Below, one piece after another: positions 1-7,431 of a DNA stretch of 36,127 nt (position 1 is the stretch's first letter; each line of letters begins with the position of its first letter). The position numbers and the translations under genes were made by a program. The notes below the pieces were generated by a model that worked only from the letters and a program-made list of their open reading frames with translations, searched no databases and was not told the origin of the DNA. Origin of the DNA: an uncultured Clostridia bacterium (GTDB lineage: Bacteria; Bacillota; Clostridia; Christensenellales; UBA1242); assembly GCA_944350275.1 (NCBI GenBank), contig CALVOK010000029.1:1-36127 (forward strand), written 5' to 3'.

Positions 1-36
1 ACAAAAAGAAAAGCGGAAAAAAGATTTTGAGATGTA
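1..36 (+). CDS. possible 3' end of an upstream gene
   Basis: Two frames read through the window edge and stop at 30 (TGA) and 36 (TAA), both giving a short Lys/Arg/Glu-rich tail. A terminator hairpin follows within ten bases, which is why a gene end is suspected. Too little is present to pick the frame or name the product. Confidence 0.25.
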
Positions 37-40
37 AGAA

Positions 41-78
41 AAATGGGCTATGAGATAAAAACTCATAGTCCATTTTTT
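41..78 (+). terminator. intrinsic terminator
   Basis: The arms TGGGCTATGAG and CTCATAGTCCA pair over 11 bp with one G-T wobble around a short A-rich loop, followed by a T-run. It ends the transcript entering from the left and insulates the tRNA region. Confidence 0.75.
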
Positions 79-84
79 ATATTT

Positions 85-212
85 TTATTAGGCAATTTAT
101 TAGGCAGGCACTATTTTTTGTAAAAAATTTGCATTTTTATAAGATTTTGAATAGTCAAAAATTTAATATAAAAACACAAATTTATTAGGCAATTCAAAAA
201 TTTTATTAGGCA
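85..212 (+). repeat. four dispersed copies of TTATTAGGCA
   Basis: The 10-mer TTATTAGGCA occurs exactly at 85-94, 97-106, 182-191 and 203-212. The first pair is 12 bp apart and the last pair 21 bp apart, roughly one and two helical turns. The copies lie in non-coding DNA between the terminator at 41-78 and the tRNA-Lys terminator. The unit is not palindromic. A protein-binding cluster or remnants of a mobile element are both possible; nothing in the sequence decides. Confidence 0.7.
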
Positions 213-221
213 AAAATAGTT

Positions 222-261
222 ATATAAAAATAAATAAACCCCTTTATTTTAAAAGAGTTTA
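222..261 (-). terminator. terminator after tRNA-Lys
   Basis: On the minus strand the bases just after the tRNA CCA end contain TAAACTC, an AT-rich loop, then GGGGTTTA and a T-rich tract. The arms pair over 7 bp with one wobble. It fits an intrinsic terminator of the tRNA transcript. Confidence 0.5.
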
Positions 262-337
262 TGGTGGACCAGCAGGGACTCGAACCCTGGACCCATTGAT
301 TAAGAGTCAATTGCTCTACCAACTGAGCTACTGGTCC
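262..337 (-). tRNA. tRNA-Lys (anticodon CTT)
   Basis: The minus strand folds into a complete 76-nt cloverleaf. The acceptor GGACCAG pairs with CTGGTCC, the D arm has GCTC...GAGC, the anticodon arm is ATTGA-CTCTTAA-TCAAT with CTT at 34-36, and the T arm is CAGGG-TTCGAGT-CCCTG. The discriminator is A and CCA is encoded. It decodes AAG lysine codons. The consensus promoter at 567-595 is the nearest upstream signal, so the transcript would first cross the broken tRNA-Lys half at 370-410. Confidence 0.96.
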
Positions 338-369
338 ATAAATGTAGTTTATACTCATTTCGGAGCGTA

Positions 370-410
370 TGATTAAGAGTCAGTTGCTCTACCAACTGAG
401 CTAGCAGTCC
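370..410 (-). pseudogene. 5' half of a broken tRNA-Lys (CTT)
   Basis: The minus strand starts like a tRNA-Lys: acceptor strand GGACTGC, D arm GCTCAGTTGGTAGAGC, anticodon stem ACTGA and loop CTCTTAA. Homology stops about three bases into the 3' side of the anticodon stem. No variable loop, T arm or 3' acceptor strand follows. The acceptor strand differs from the intact neighbour (GGACCAG), so this is the remnant of a distinct tRNA-Lys gene and not a simple recent copy. It lies 32 bp upstream of the intact gene in the same orientation. Confidence 0.85.
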
Positions 411-719
411 ATAACTCATTAAATTGTTTTTGGTTAATTTAAGTAGGTTCATAGATAAAATCAAAATACATATTCAATTTGTTAGCAAGAATAAACTCAC
501 TAGCCTTTCATTAACCTACCGCCCTACTGACCATACAATCAATATTTGTTTTATAATACAGATGATATTATACTATATTAATTTAAATTTGTCAACAATT
601 TTGTTGATATAAAAAAGAATATCCCCAAAAAAAGCATCTAATAATTTTTTAAAATTAGCGCATGAAAAAAGTAGGTCGACTATTGCGTGCCTCTATCTTA
701 ATATAAACTGTTGTTTGGT
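411..719. other. non-coding leader and promoter region of the tRNA cluster
   Basis: No credible gene is seen in these 309 bases. The stretch holds the promoter at 567-595 and a leader of about 150 bases that would precede the tRNA half on the minus strand. The part from 596 to 719 lies between this promoter and the end of the ribbon-helix-helix gene; no clear terminator for that gene was found in it. Confidence 0.5.
567..595 (-). promoter_or_regulatory. consensus sigma-A promoter for the tRNA-Lys region
   Basis: On the minus strand there is a perfect -35 TTGACA (590-595) and a perfect -10 TATAAT (567-572) with a 17-bp spacer. It is the strongest promoter by eye in the window and points at the tRNA half and the intact tRNA-Lys. 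Confidence 0.8.
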
Positions 720-917
720 CTAATCTATAGTATCTTTCTCAAGAAATCTCTCAGGTACAGGTATAACACCATATTTCTTTTCAAAATCACTTATGTGTTT
801 ACGCAAGACATATTCTATTTCCCTATTTTTTGATCTTCCATAAAAATCGGAAATAAAAGCGAGTTTGAAAAGAACTTCGTTAGAAACTCTCAGTGTATAT
901 CTAGGATATTTCTTCAT
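720..917 (-). CDS. small ribbon-helix-helix (Arc-like) DNA-binding protein
   Basis: A 65-residue protein. It begins MKKYPRYTLRVSNE, a beta-strand of alternating residues typical of Arc/MetJ-type ribbon-helix-helix proteins. Two helices follow (about residues 14-25 and 29-45), with a GRSKN turn between them. Such proteins dimerise and bind DNA through the paired strands. The start at 917 is chosen because GGAGAGG sits six bases upstream; an in-frame ATG 42 bases further out would lie before this ribosome binding site. No partner toxin gene is adjacent, so it is probably a stand-alone regulator or a leftover of a mobile element. The target is unknown; a direct repeat at 974-990 upstream is a candidate autoregulatory site. 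Confidence 0.75.
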   Translation of the reverse strand: MKKYPRYTLRVSNEVLFKLAFISDFYGRSKNREIEYVLRKHISDFEKKYGVIPVPERFLEKDTID

Positions 918-1359
918 AACACACCTCTCCATGATAATAATAATTTGTAAAAATACCAAAAGTATTCAAGGTGTCGTCATAATTTCGTCACAAAGGGACA
1001 GGGTAACCCATTCTTTTTACATTTTTCTCCAAAATTCGCTTAAATTTGGTGCTATTTGTTGTGTTTTTAAGTAAAAATTTCACTCTTTATGAGTATAAAC
1101 CGTGCAGAAACAGGACAAATTATTTATATAATCAAGAGAAAAATTGTCAAATTTGCTCACTAAAATTAAAATTTAATGTTTTTTTAGTCCGCTTATGGTT
1201 GTATTTCAACCATTGTTGTTTTTATTTTTACCATTTAATCAATTTTTTTGATTATACCTATAACAATTCCCCTAACAACTACCATATTATTTACAAACAA
1301 CAGTATTAACTACACTTGGTCAATAAAAATAATTATTTTTGCAAAGTTGTATAAAAAGT
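918..1359. other. long intergenic region between divergent genes
   Basis: About 440 bases with no supported gene; open frames here lack ribosome binding sites and read as low-complexity Phe/Tyr/Asn. It contains the direct repeat at 974-990 near the left gene and a perfect 7-bp hairpin, ATGGTTG and CAACCAT around a 5-base loop, at 1195-1213. The hairpin is followed on the plus strand by T-rich sequence and could be a weak terminator. No small RNA can be asserted. Confidence 0.4.
974..990. repeat. direct repeat TCGTCA with 11-bp period
   Basis: TCGTCA occurs at 974-979 and again at 985-990. One helical turn separates the copies, about 57 bases upstream of the start of the ribbon-helix-helix gene. 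Direct or inverted short repeats in phase are typical operators of this regulator class, so it is a candidate operator by inference. Confidence 0.35.
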
Positions 1360-1388
1360 TTGACAAAAATATTTGCTTGCATTATAAT
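1360..1388 (+). promoter_or_regulatory. consensus promoter of the membrane protein at 1424
   Basis: TTGACA at 1360-1365 and TATAAT at 1383-1388 are separated by 17 bp. The ATG at 1424 follows an AAGGA ribosome binding site. Confidence 0.75.
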
Positions 1389-1423
1389 TAAGATATAATA
1401 TTAAATTAAAAGGAAAATAATTT

Positions 1424-1882
1424 ATGAATAATTCTAATAAAAAATCATTCTTGCTTGCTGGACTTATATTCAATATTGTTTGTTTTATCTTGCTTGCAAT
1501 TTCTAGTTCTATCAACATCTTCTATACATTTATAGATTGGGATTCCACTTCAACGGCAGATGCTGTTTTAATTTCAGTAACTCTCGTTAATATTTTACTT
1601 ATAATAATCAGTCTTGTGGGTGTAGTGTTGTCGTCTATTTGCTTAACGAGAACAAATTTGCAGGTTGAGCAATTCCATTCTAAAAGGTTTCTAATTCTTT
1701 CTACCTTTATACTAGATGTCGTTGTTGTAGTTTTATCTGTTATTTACATGAGAATTGTTGCTGTTGATATACTAACACTTTTCATAACACTTGCTTTGAT
1801 TTGTGCTTCGGTTTTCATTTATTTAGACTATAATAAAAACAAACAACAATACAAAAAGCAAAAATCAGAAGATAATAAGTAA
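1424..1882 (+). CDS. small four-helix membrane protein of unknown function
   Basis: A 152-residue protein with four strongly hydrophobic segments at roughly residues 9-31, 45-72, 87-108 and 112-133. The C-terminal tail is charged and Lys-rich, probably cytoplasmic. No signature motif was recognised. It has its own consensus promoter and its own terminator, so it is a single-gene unit. Small multi-pass proteins of this kind are common in Clostridia and usually unannotated. Existence of the gene is well supported by promoter, ribosome binding site and terminator; its function is unknown. Confidence 0.8.
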   Translation: MNNSNKKSFLLAGLIFNIVCFILLAISSSINIFYTFIDWDSTSTADAVLISVTLVNILLIIISLVGVVLSSICLTRTNLQVEQFHSKRFLILSTFILDVVVVVLSVIYMRIVAVDILTLFITLALICASVFIYLDYNKNKQQYKKQKSEDNK

Positions 1883-1899
1883 AAATTATGTTAACTTTT

Positions 1900-1929
1900 A
1901 AAAGATATGTTTCTCACATATCTTTTTTT
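1900..1929 (+). terminator. intrinsic terminator
   Basis: A stem AAAAGATATGT with ACATATCTTTT around loop TTCTC, continuing into seven T residues, lies 18 bases after the stop of the upstream membrane protein. Confidence 0.85.
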
Positions 1930-2017
1930 AATGCAAACCAAAATTTTACAGAGGTAGTCAATTTAAAAAGATGTGGTTTTTGCATATATTATATATCTCT
2001 TTTTCTGGTAGGAATAT

Positions 2018-2046
2018 TTGACAAATATAATTGATTTTGATATATT
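2018..2046 (+). promoter_or_regulatory. promoter of the flavoprotein gene
   Basis: TTGACA (2018-2023) and TATATT (2041-2046) are separated by 17 bp. The -10 is preceded by TGA, giving an extended -10. The ATG at 2062 is 15 bases downstream. Confidence 0.65.
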
Positions 2047-2061
2047 AAAAACAGGTGAATT

Positions 2062-3201
2062 ATGCTAAGTTTTGACACAATAATAATAGGTGGCGGTGCA
2101 AGTGGATGTATGTGTGCACTTGCAACTAACAATAAAAATATTGCAATAATTGATAAGGACAATAAAATTGCAAAAAAATTGCTTGTAACAGGTAATGGTA
2201 GATGCAATTTAACAAACACAAATATGAATAGCACCTATTTCAATAGAGATATATCTTCTTTTCTTGACAAATTTGATTATCATCGTACTATAGAATTTTT
2301 TAGTGATCTAGGGCTTGTTACATTCAATGACGAACAAGGTCGGCTCTACCCTATCTCTAATTCTGCAAAATCTGTAGTCAGCGTGATAGAAAATGCCCTA
2401 ACAAAAAAGAGTATTAGGACATTTCTTGATAATACCGTTATAAAAATAGAAAAAAATGACCACAAATTTATTGTTCACACTGACAAAAACCAATTTATAT
2501 GCAACAATCTTGTCATTGCGACAGGCAAAAACGACCTATTAGATAATTTAAAAATTGAGTATAAAAATTTTACGCCAAGTCTATGTGCTTTAAAAACAAA
2601 TAGTACAAAATTGCTGACAAACATACGTTTAAGAGATGTGAAAGTTACAGGATGTATAAACGGCAAATATATGAGCGATGTTGGAGAGGTTTTATTTAAA
2701 GATAGCGGTCTCAGCGGTATTGCCATTTTTGATATCTCCTCGCTGTTTGCAAGAGAGGGCAAGTTTGATGGCAAAGTAATAATTGATATGTTGCCAAAAG
2801 AAGATAACGAGTCTCTTATCAAAATGTTACACAAAAGAAAGGCACTAAATTGTCAAACTAGGCAATTTTTTGATGGAATGTTCGTTAAAGAGGTTGCTTA
2901 TGAGATTTTTAATAGGTGTAAAATTGATGAAAATAAACTTTCAACTCTCCTTACAGACCAAGAGATAGAGAACTTTGCCTACATTATAAAAAATCTCGAC
3001 TATACTGTAAAAGGATACTACCCTAACAATCAGGTTTTCAGTGGAGGGGTAAGGCTAAGTGATTTAGACGAAAATTTACAACACAAACGAATAAAAAATC
3101 TCTATTTCTGCGGAGAGGTATGCGACGTCGACGGACAATGCGGAGGTTATAACTTGCAATGGGCTTGGACCAGTGGGTATATTGTAGGTAGCAATGTTTA
3201 A
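2062..3201 (+). CDS. BaiN/RdsA (HI0933-like) NAD(P)/FAD-dependent oxidoreductase
   Basis: A 379-residue flavoprotein close to the roughly 400 residues usual for the HI0933/YhiN family. The N-terminal dinucleotide fold carries IIGGGASGCMCA (about residues 8-19) and the following strand ends in an acidic residue, typical of FAD binding. The family signature GNGRCNLTN is at residues 44-52. The C-terminus has the second FAD contact, FCGEVCDVDGQCGGYNL, around residue 350. Members reduce unknown or steroid-type substrates in the cytoplasm; BaiN acts in bile-acid metabolism, but substrate cannot be read from sequence. AGGTG precedes the ATG. The gene stands alone behind its own promoter. Confidence 0.9.
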   Translation: MLSFDTIIIGGGASGCMCALATNNKNIAIIDKDNKIAKKLLVTGNGRCNLTNTNMNSTYFNRDISSFLDKFDYHRTIEFFSDLGLVTFNDEQGRLYPISNSAKSVVSVIENALTKKSIRTFLDNTVIKIEKNDHKFIVHTDKNQFICNNLVIATGKNDLLDNLKIEYKNFTPSLCALKTNSTKLLTNIRLRDVKVTGCINGKYMSDVGEVLFKDSGLSGIAIFDISSLFAREGKFDGKVIIDMLPKEDNESLIKMLHKRKALNCQTRQFFDGMFVKEVAYEIFNRCKIDENKLSTLLTDQEIENFAYIIKNLDYTVKGYYPNNQVFSGGVRLSDLDENLQHKRIKNLYFCGEVCDVDGQCGGYNLQWAWTSGYIVGSNV

Positions 3202-3316
3202 AATTAAATTTTTGTAATTATAATTATTTTATTTTTAATTTTATATGTTTTATACTATAATATTATTAAATAAAGAATATAGTTAGTGTTTTCCCTATTT
3301 TTTTAAGGAGTTATAA

Positions 3317-3814
3317 ATGATTAATTGTAAAACACCTATTGACGAAAACGCACAAAAAGCATTGACAAAAAATTTTTATATTATCTCACTGATAGCACTT
3401 ATCATTGGTGCTATTGGTATTGTCGCATATATAGTTATAGGCATATTTGTTGAAAGCAGTTATCTTGATATTATGCTAGTTTTTAGTTTGCCCTTTGGTT
3501 TTGGACTTGTTTATGTTATTTCTATCAATAAAATCATCAAAAAAGCAGTGGCTAACAATATTATAAATGAATATGAATTTGATAACGAATTTTTTAATGT
3601 TTCAAGTTATAAGAACGGCGAAGTTATAGGTACAAGTAAGGTTTATTATAAAGATTTGTATAAAGTCAAAGAAAGGGATGGTTATATTTTCCTTTATATC
3701 AACATTTCTAATGCCTACATTGTAAAAGAAGATGTTTTAAATGAAAATGATTTAACTCTTTTAAAGGCTCTACTTAAAATAAATAAAAATGCTAATTTTA
3801 ATAATAATAAATAA
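3317..3814 (+). CDS. YcxB-like membrane protein
   Basis: A 165-residue protein. After a polar N-terminus come two membrane segments (about residues 20-48 and 52-74). The C-terminal half is a beta-rich domain of the YcxB type: a run with FFNVSS, then a KVYYKDLYKVKE stretch, YIFLYINISNAYIVKED, and a final helix. In other Bacillota this domain follows two helices in the same order, and its function is unknown. TAAGGAG lies six bases before the ATG. The gene faces the convergent phosphoketolase gene and they share the terminator at 3915-3950. Confidence 0.75.
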   Translation: MINCKTPIDENAQKALTKNFYIISLIALIIGAIGIVAYIVIGIFVESSYLDIMLVFSLPFGFGLVYVISINKIIKKAVANNIINEYEFDNEFFNVSSYKNGEVIGTSKVYYKDLYKVKERDGYIFLYINISNAYIVKEDVLNENDLTLLKALLKINKNANFNNNK

Positions 3815-3914
3815 TAATTTATTTTTAAATTATATTCAATATTAAAACAAAAGAGACAAATTGTATCAACATCCCCCACAGATATAAAACTTATATAATT
3901 AAATGTGAATTTAA

Positions 3915-3950
3915 AAAAAAACTTAAACTAACTAAAAGTTTAAGTTTTTT
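3915..3950. terminator. bidirectional terminator between convergent genes
   Basis: The arms AAAAACTTAAAC and GTTTAAGTTTTT pair perfectly around a 9-base loop, with A-run and T-run on either side. It can end both the YcxB-like transcript and the phosphoketolase transcript. Confidence 0.8.
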
Positions 3951-4115
3951 ATTTAATATTATTTTATAAGCATTTTTGTTTTTATTAGAATTTCATTTTT
4001 ATAAAATTTGGTTGTCCTTATAAACTCTTATTCCCCTTGCGTTTATCATCCCACACTTTTATTTTTTTGTTATCTTTTTTTCTTTTTGTCCTTATGATTT
4101 TTTCTTTCTTCTTTT

Positions 4116-6488
4116 TTATTTCTTATTTTCCTTCTGTTCCCATTTCCAATCGGCGACCTCTGGCATATCTACACCATACTCGGCAATATATGATTTGTGT
4201 TTTTGTAATAATTGATTTATTTCTGTATAAACTTTAGAATATTTTTTTGTCAATTTTAGTTTCTCAAGCACCGACAAAAATAGATGATATCTATCAATCT
4301 TATTCTGCACCCTCATATCAAAAGCGGTCGTTATTGTCCCCTCTTCTTGATAGCCATGCACATCAATATTTTTATTATGTCTTGTTATTATCATATCATG
4401 AATAAATTTTGGATAACCATGGAAATTGAAAATCACAGGTTTATCCTTAGTGAAAAGTTTATCAAACTCGTTGTCTGTCAAACCGTGTGGATGAAGATTA
4501 TTGTCTTCAAGTTTCATAATATCGACAATGTTTATAAATCTGACATTGAGGTTTGGCAAATATTTCTTTATAAGGCTAACACACGCAAGTGCCTCAATAG
4601 TCGGTGTATCACCTCCACATACAAGCACAATATCAGGGTTTTTATAGTCATTAAGGCAAGCCCATTTCCAAATACCTATACCCTGCGTGCAATGTTTGAC
4701 AGCATCATCCATGTTGAGCCACTGATAACTTGGATGCTTGGATGCAACTATTACGTTGATATAATTTTTACTTGCTTGACAGTGGTCATAACAAGACAGG
4801 AGACAGTTTGCATCAGGTGGAAGATAAATTCGCACAATCTCTGATTTTTTGTTTGCTATATGGTCAAGAAAACCAGGTTCTTGATGAGTATAACCGTTGT
4901 GGTCTTGTTGCCATACATTCGAGGTCAAGATAAAGTTTAGCGAAGAAATCGGCTTTCGCCATGGAAGTTCTTTGCAAACTTTAAGCCACTTTGCGTGTTG
5001 AGAGACCATAGAGTCAACTACCCTGATAAATGCCTCATAACTCACAAATACTCCATGTCTGCCCGTAAGCAGATATCCCTCAAGCCAGCCCTCACAAGCA
5101 TGTTCGCTTAAGAAACTGTCCATTACTCGACCATTATGCGACAAATTTTCATCATTTTTAAGTATTTTGGCATTAAAATCTCTCTTTTCATAATCAAACA
5201 CCTGATAAAGTCTATTTGACATAGCCTCGTCAGGACTGAAAATTCTATAATTTTTATTATCACTGTTGAGTTTAAAAATATCACGGATGTAACCGCTTAG
5301 CACCAGCATATCTTGCACCCTAACCTCTCCTGGATGCGAGAATTTAACAGCATAGTCTTTAAAATTTGGTAGTTTTATTTCTTTTAAAAGAAGTCCTCCG
5401 TTGGTGACAGGATTTGCACTTATTCTTTTGTCACCTTTTGGCAAGATATCGCTTATCTCCTTTTTTAACCTAAAGTTTTCAAAAAGTTCCTCAGGTTTAT
5501 AACTTTTAAGCCAACTCTCAAGCATTGGCAAGTGCTCTTCTTTGTCCATTGCAATAGGTACTTGGTGAGCCCTAAATGTACCCTCAATCTGTTTTCCGTC
5601 GACCTCCTTTGGTCCTGTCCAGCCTTTTGGAGTTCTCAGCACAATCATGGGATAAATAGGTCTTTTTTCGTTAAATTCACCATTTTTTGCACGTTTTTTT
5701 ATTAATTTTATTGATTTTATGCATCTATCCATTGCTTTTGCCATTTTTTTATGCATAAGCATAGGCTCATCACCCTCGACAAAATAGGGATGCCAACCAC
5801 AGCCCTCGAGAATTTTTTTAAGTTCAGATTTGCTTATTCTCGAAAGTATTGTTGGGTTACTTATTTTGTATCCATTCAGATGAAGAATAGGTAATACTAT
5901 CCCATCAGTTGCTGGGTTTATGAATTTATTAGAATGCCAAGACGTTGCAAGCGGGCCTGTCTCAGCCTCGCCGTCTCCAACAATGACAGTAGCAATAAGG
6001 TCAGGATTATCAAGCACTGCACCAAAACCATGGAGAAGAGAATATCCAAGTTCACCTCCCTCATGCATAGAGCCTGGGGTCTCAGGCGCAACGTGGCTTG
6101 ACACTCCACACGGAAAAGAGAATTGTTTACAAAACTTATTAAGTCCCTCCTCGTCTTGACTTATATTCGGATAAACCTCGCTATACCTACCCTCTAGGTA
6201 ACTGTTTGCAAGAAAGAAGTTTCCGCCATGCCCTGGCCCTGAAATTAAAATCATGTTTAGGTCATATTTGGTTATCACTCTGTCAAGATGAGCATAAATG
6301 AAATTTTGTCCTGGTACCGTTCCCCAATGTCCAACAATTTTTTTCTTTATATTTTCCCTTGTAAGAGGTTTTGTGAGTAAAGCATTATCAAGTAAGTAAA
6401 GTTGAGCAACAGACAGATAGTTAGTCGCCCTAAAATATCTATCCAAAATTTTTAAATAATTTTTGCTATTATAATTATATTTTTTCAT
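4116..6488 (-). CDS. xfp: phosphoketolase (xylulose-5-P / fructose-6-P)
   Basis: A 790-residue thiamine-diphosphate enzyme, the usual length for the family. It cleaves xylulose 5-phosphate (and often fructose 6-phosphate) with phosphate to acetyl phosphate plus glyceraldehyde 3-phosphate (or erythrose 4-phosphate), in the cytosol. Visible family motifs are GHWGTVPGQNF near residue 53, GPGHGG near 84, SHVAPETPGSMHEGGELGYS at 131-150, and the ThDP/Mg motif GDGEAETGPLATSW from 171 with the downstream NGYKISNPT. The C-terminal half has VCGGDTPTIEALA and ends near EYGVDMPEVADW as in other phosphoketolases. AGGTGG precedes the ATG. No pentose or acetate-kinase genes are adjacent, so the route cannot be inferred from context. 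Dual substrate specificity is not decidable. Confidence 0.97.
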   Translation of the reverse strand: MKKYNYNSKNYLKILDRYFRATNYLSVAQLYLLDNALLTKPLTRENIKKKIVGHWGTVPGQNFIYAHLDRVITKYDLNMILISGPGHGGNFFLANSYLEGRYSEVYPNISQDEEGLNKFCKQFSFPCGVSSHVAPETPGSMHEGGELGYSLLHGFGAVLDNPDLIATVIVGDGEAETGPLATSWHSNKFINPATDGIVLPILHLNGYKISNPTILSRISKSELKKILEGCGWHPYFVEGDEPMLMHKKMAKAMDRCIKSIKLIKKRAKNGEFNEKRPIYPMIVLRTPKGWTGPKEVDGKQIEGTFRAHQVPIAMDKEEHLPMLESWLKSYKPEELFENFRLKKEISDILPKGDKRISANPVTNGGLLLKEIKLPNFKDYAVKFSHPGEVRVQDMLVLSGYIRDIFKLNSDNKNYRIFSPDEAMSNRLYQVFDYEKRDFNAKILKNDENLSHNGRVMDSFLSEHACEGWLEGYLLTGRHGVFVSYEAFIRVVDSMVSQHAKWLKVCKELPWRKPISSLNFILTSNVWQQDHNGYTHQEPGFLDHIANKKSEIVRIYLPPDANCLLSCYDHCQASKNYINVIVASKHPSYQWLNMDDAVKHCTQGIGIWKWACLNDYKNPDIVLVCGGDTPTIEALACVSLIKKYLPNLNVRFINIVDIMKLEDNNLHPHGLTDNEFDKLFTKDKPVIFNFHGYPKFIHDMIITRHNKNIDVHGYQEEGTITTAFDMRVQNKIDRYHLFLSVLEKLKLTKKYSKVYTEINQLLQKHKSYIAEYGVDMPEVADWKWEQKENKK

Positions 6489-6505
6489 TTTCCACCTAAC
6501 TTTTT

Positions 6506-6535
6506 ATTATAGTTTTATTATCTTCAATTTTGCAA
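6506..6535 (-). promoter_or_regulatory. probable phosphoketolase promoter
   Basis: On the minus strand, TTGCAA (6530-6535) and TATAAT (6506-6511) are separated by 18 bp, with the start codon 17 bases beyond. The -35 is imperfect. Confidence 0.4.
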
Positions 6536-6641
6536 TTTTTACCAACCTAAACTTAAGTTAATTTTATATTATTTATGATAATTTGAATAATTTGCTTGTT
6601 TTTTTGCATTTTTATCATGTTTTTACATTATTTTTATTAAA

Positions 6642-7226
6642 TTATTGCTTTTTATCTAAAAGTTTTTTATAACATTGGTAACACATACTTTCGTATTTTT
6701 CTTCTGCACCTATTAAAATTTCTTGCCCCTCTGTTGCAACCTCGCCATCTACAAACCGCACATTTATTGTCGCCTTTCGTCCGCACCCACATATACATTT
6801 TATCTCCATAAGTGAATCGGCAAGTTCGACAAGTCGTTTGCTCCCCTCAAATAGTTGGGTTTTAAAGTTGGTCAGCAACCCATAACAGAGAACAGGAATA
6901 GACAGAGAAATATCTTTTAACTGCTCTACCTGCTCTTTGGTTAAGAATTGACATTCGTCCACAATAATGACATCTTTTTCGCCACCTATGTCATATTTTT
7001 CAGCCAAATCAAAAAAATTATCATCCTTTCCAAACTCTAAACAAGGGCAACTAAGTCCAATCCTGCTCCAAATCATTCCTTTCCCATTTTCAGAATATCT
7101 TGTATCAACAACAGGTTTAAAGATAAAAACATTGAAACCCTTTTGTTGATAATTAAAACGACACATCAATGCCTGTGCAGTTTTGCTACTTCCCATAGCG
7201 CCATATTTAAAATATAACTTTGCCAT
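6642..7226 (-). CDS. tdk: thymidine kinase (TK1-like)
   Basis: A 194-residue type II thymidine kinase of standard length. It phosphorylates thymidine with ATP in the salvage pathway. The P-loop is GAMGSSKT at residues 9-16, the Walker B/catalytic region VIIVDECQFL has Glu91 as the expected base, and the lasso region near residue 172 is ILIGAEEKYES. The structural zinc site uses Cys around 144-148 (CICGC) and C182-x2-C185. AGGAGAG lies just upstream of the ATG. It is a single-gene unit between the RNase R-like gene and phosphoketolase, on the same strand as both; its -35 overlaps the preceding gene's terminator. Confidence 0.96.
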   Translation of the reverse strand: MAKLYFKYGAMGSSKTAQALMCRFNYQQKGFNVFIFKPVVDTRYSENGKGMIWSRIGLSCPCLEFGKDDNFFDLAEKYDIGGEKDVIIVDECQFLTKEQVEQLKDISLSIPVLCYGLLTNFKTQLFEGSKRLVELADSLMEIKCICGCGRKATINVRFVDGEVATEGQEILIGAEEKYESMCYQCYKKLLDKKQ

Positions 7227-7252
7227 TTTCTCTCCTAATCATCACTATTAAT

Positions 7253-7281
7253 ATTTTAGTTATATCAAAAAATAAAGTCAA
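7253..7281 (-). promoter_or_regulatory. thymidine kinase promoter
   Basis: TTGACT (7276-7281) and TAAAAT (7253-7258) on the minus strand are separated by 17 bp. The -35 falls in the T-tract of the upstream terminator, a compact arrangement. Confidence 0.55.
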
Positions 7282-7336
7282 ACAAAAAACACTCTACAAT
7301 TATAATTCTAATATTTAGACAGTTTATAGAGTGTTT
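7277..7336 (-). terminator. terminator of the RNase R-like gene
   Basis: AAACACTCTA (7287-7296) and TAGAGTGTTT (7327-7336) pair over 10 bp around a 30-base loop. On the minus strand the hairpin is followed by TTTTTT. It lies about 95 bases past the stop of the exonuclease gene. Confidence 0.65.
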
Positions 7337-7431
7337 CATTTTTTATAAAATTGAGTGTATTTTAACTGCTGTATTATGTTAATTCTTTATTAATTTACTT
7401 TTATCTTTAAATTTCAAATTAACTTTCCTAG

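Noticed and set aside
85..212. Short repeats considered as a CRISPR array
   Set aside because: The units are 10 bp, spacing is irregular (12, 85 and 21 bp) and no cas genes are near.
424..612. 62-codon open frame upstream of the tRNA cluster
   Set aside because: It runs through the leader on the strand opposite to the tRNA transcript, has no ribosome binding site, and covers the -35/-10 region.
1046..1309. 87-codon open frame in the long intergenic region
   Set aside because: No ribosome binding site, and the translation is low-complexity Phe/Tyr/Asn with scattered Cys, as expected from AT-rich non-coding DNA.
4116..6488. Phosphoketolase considered as part of a bifid-shunt cluster
   Set aside because: No transaldolase, transketolase or acetate kinase gene is adjacent; the gene is monocistronic.
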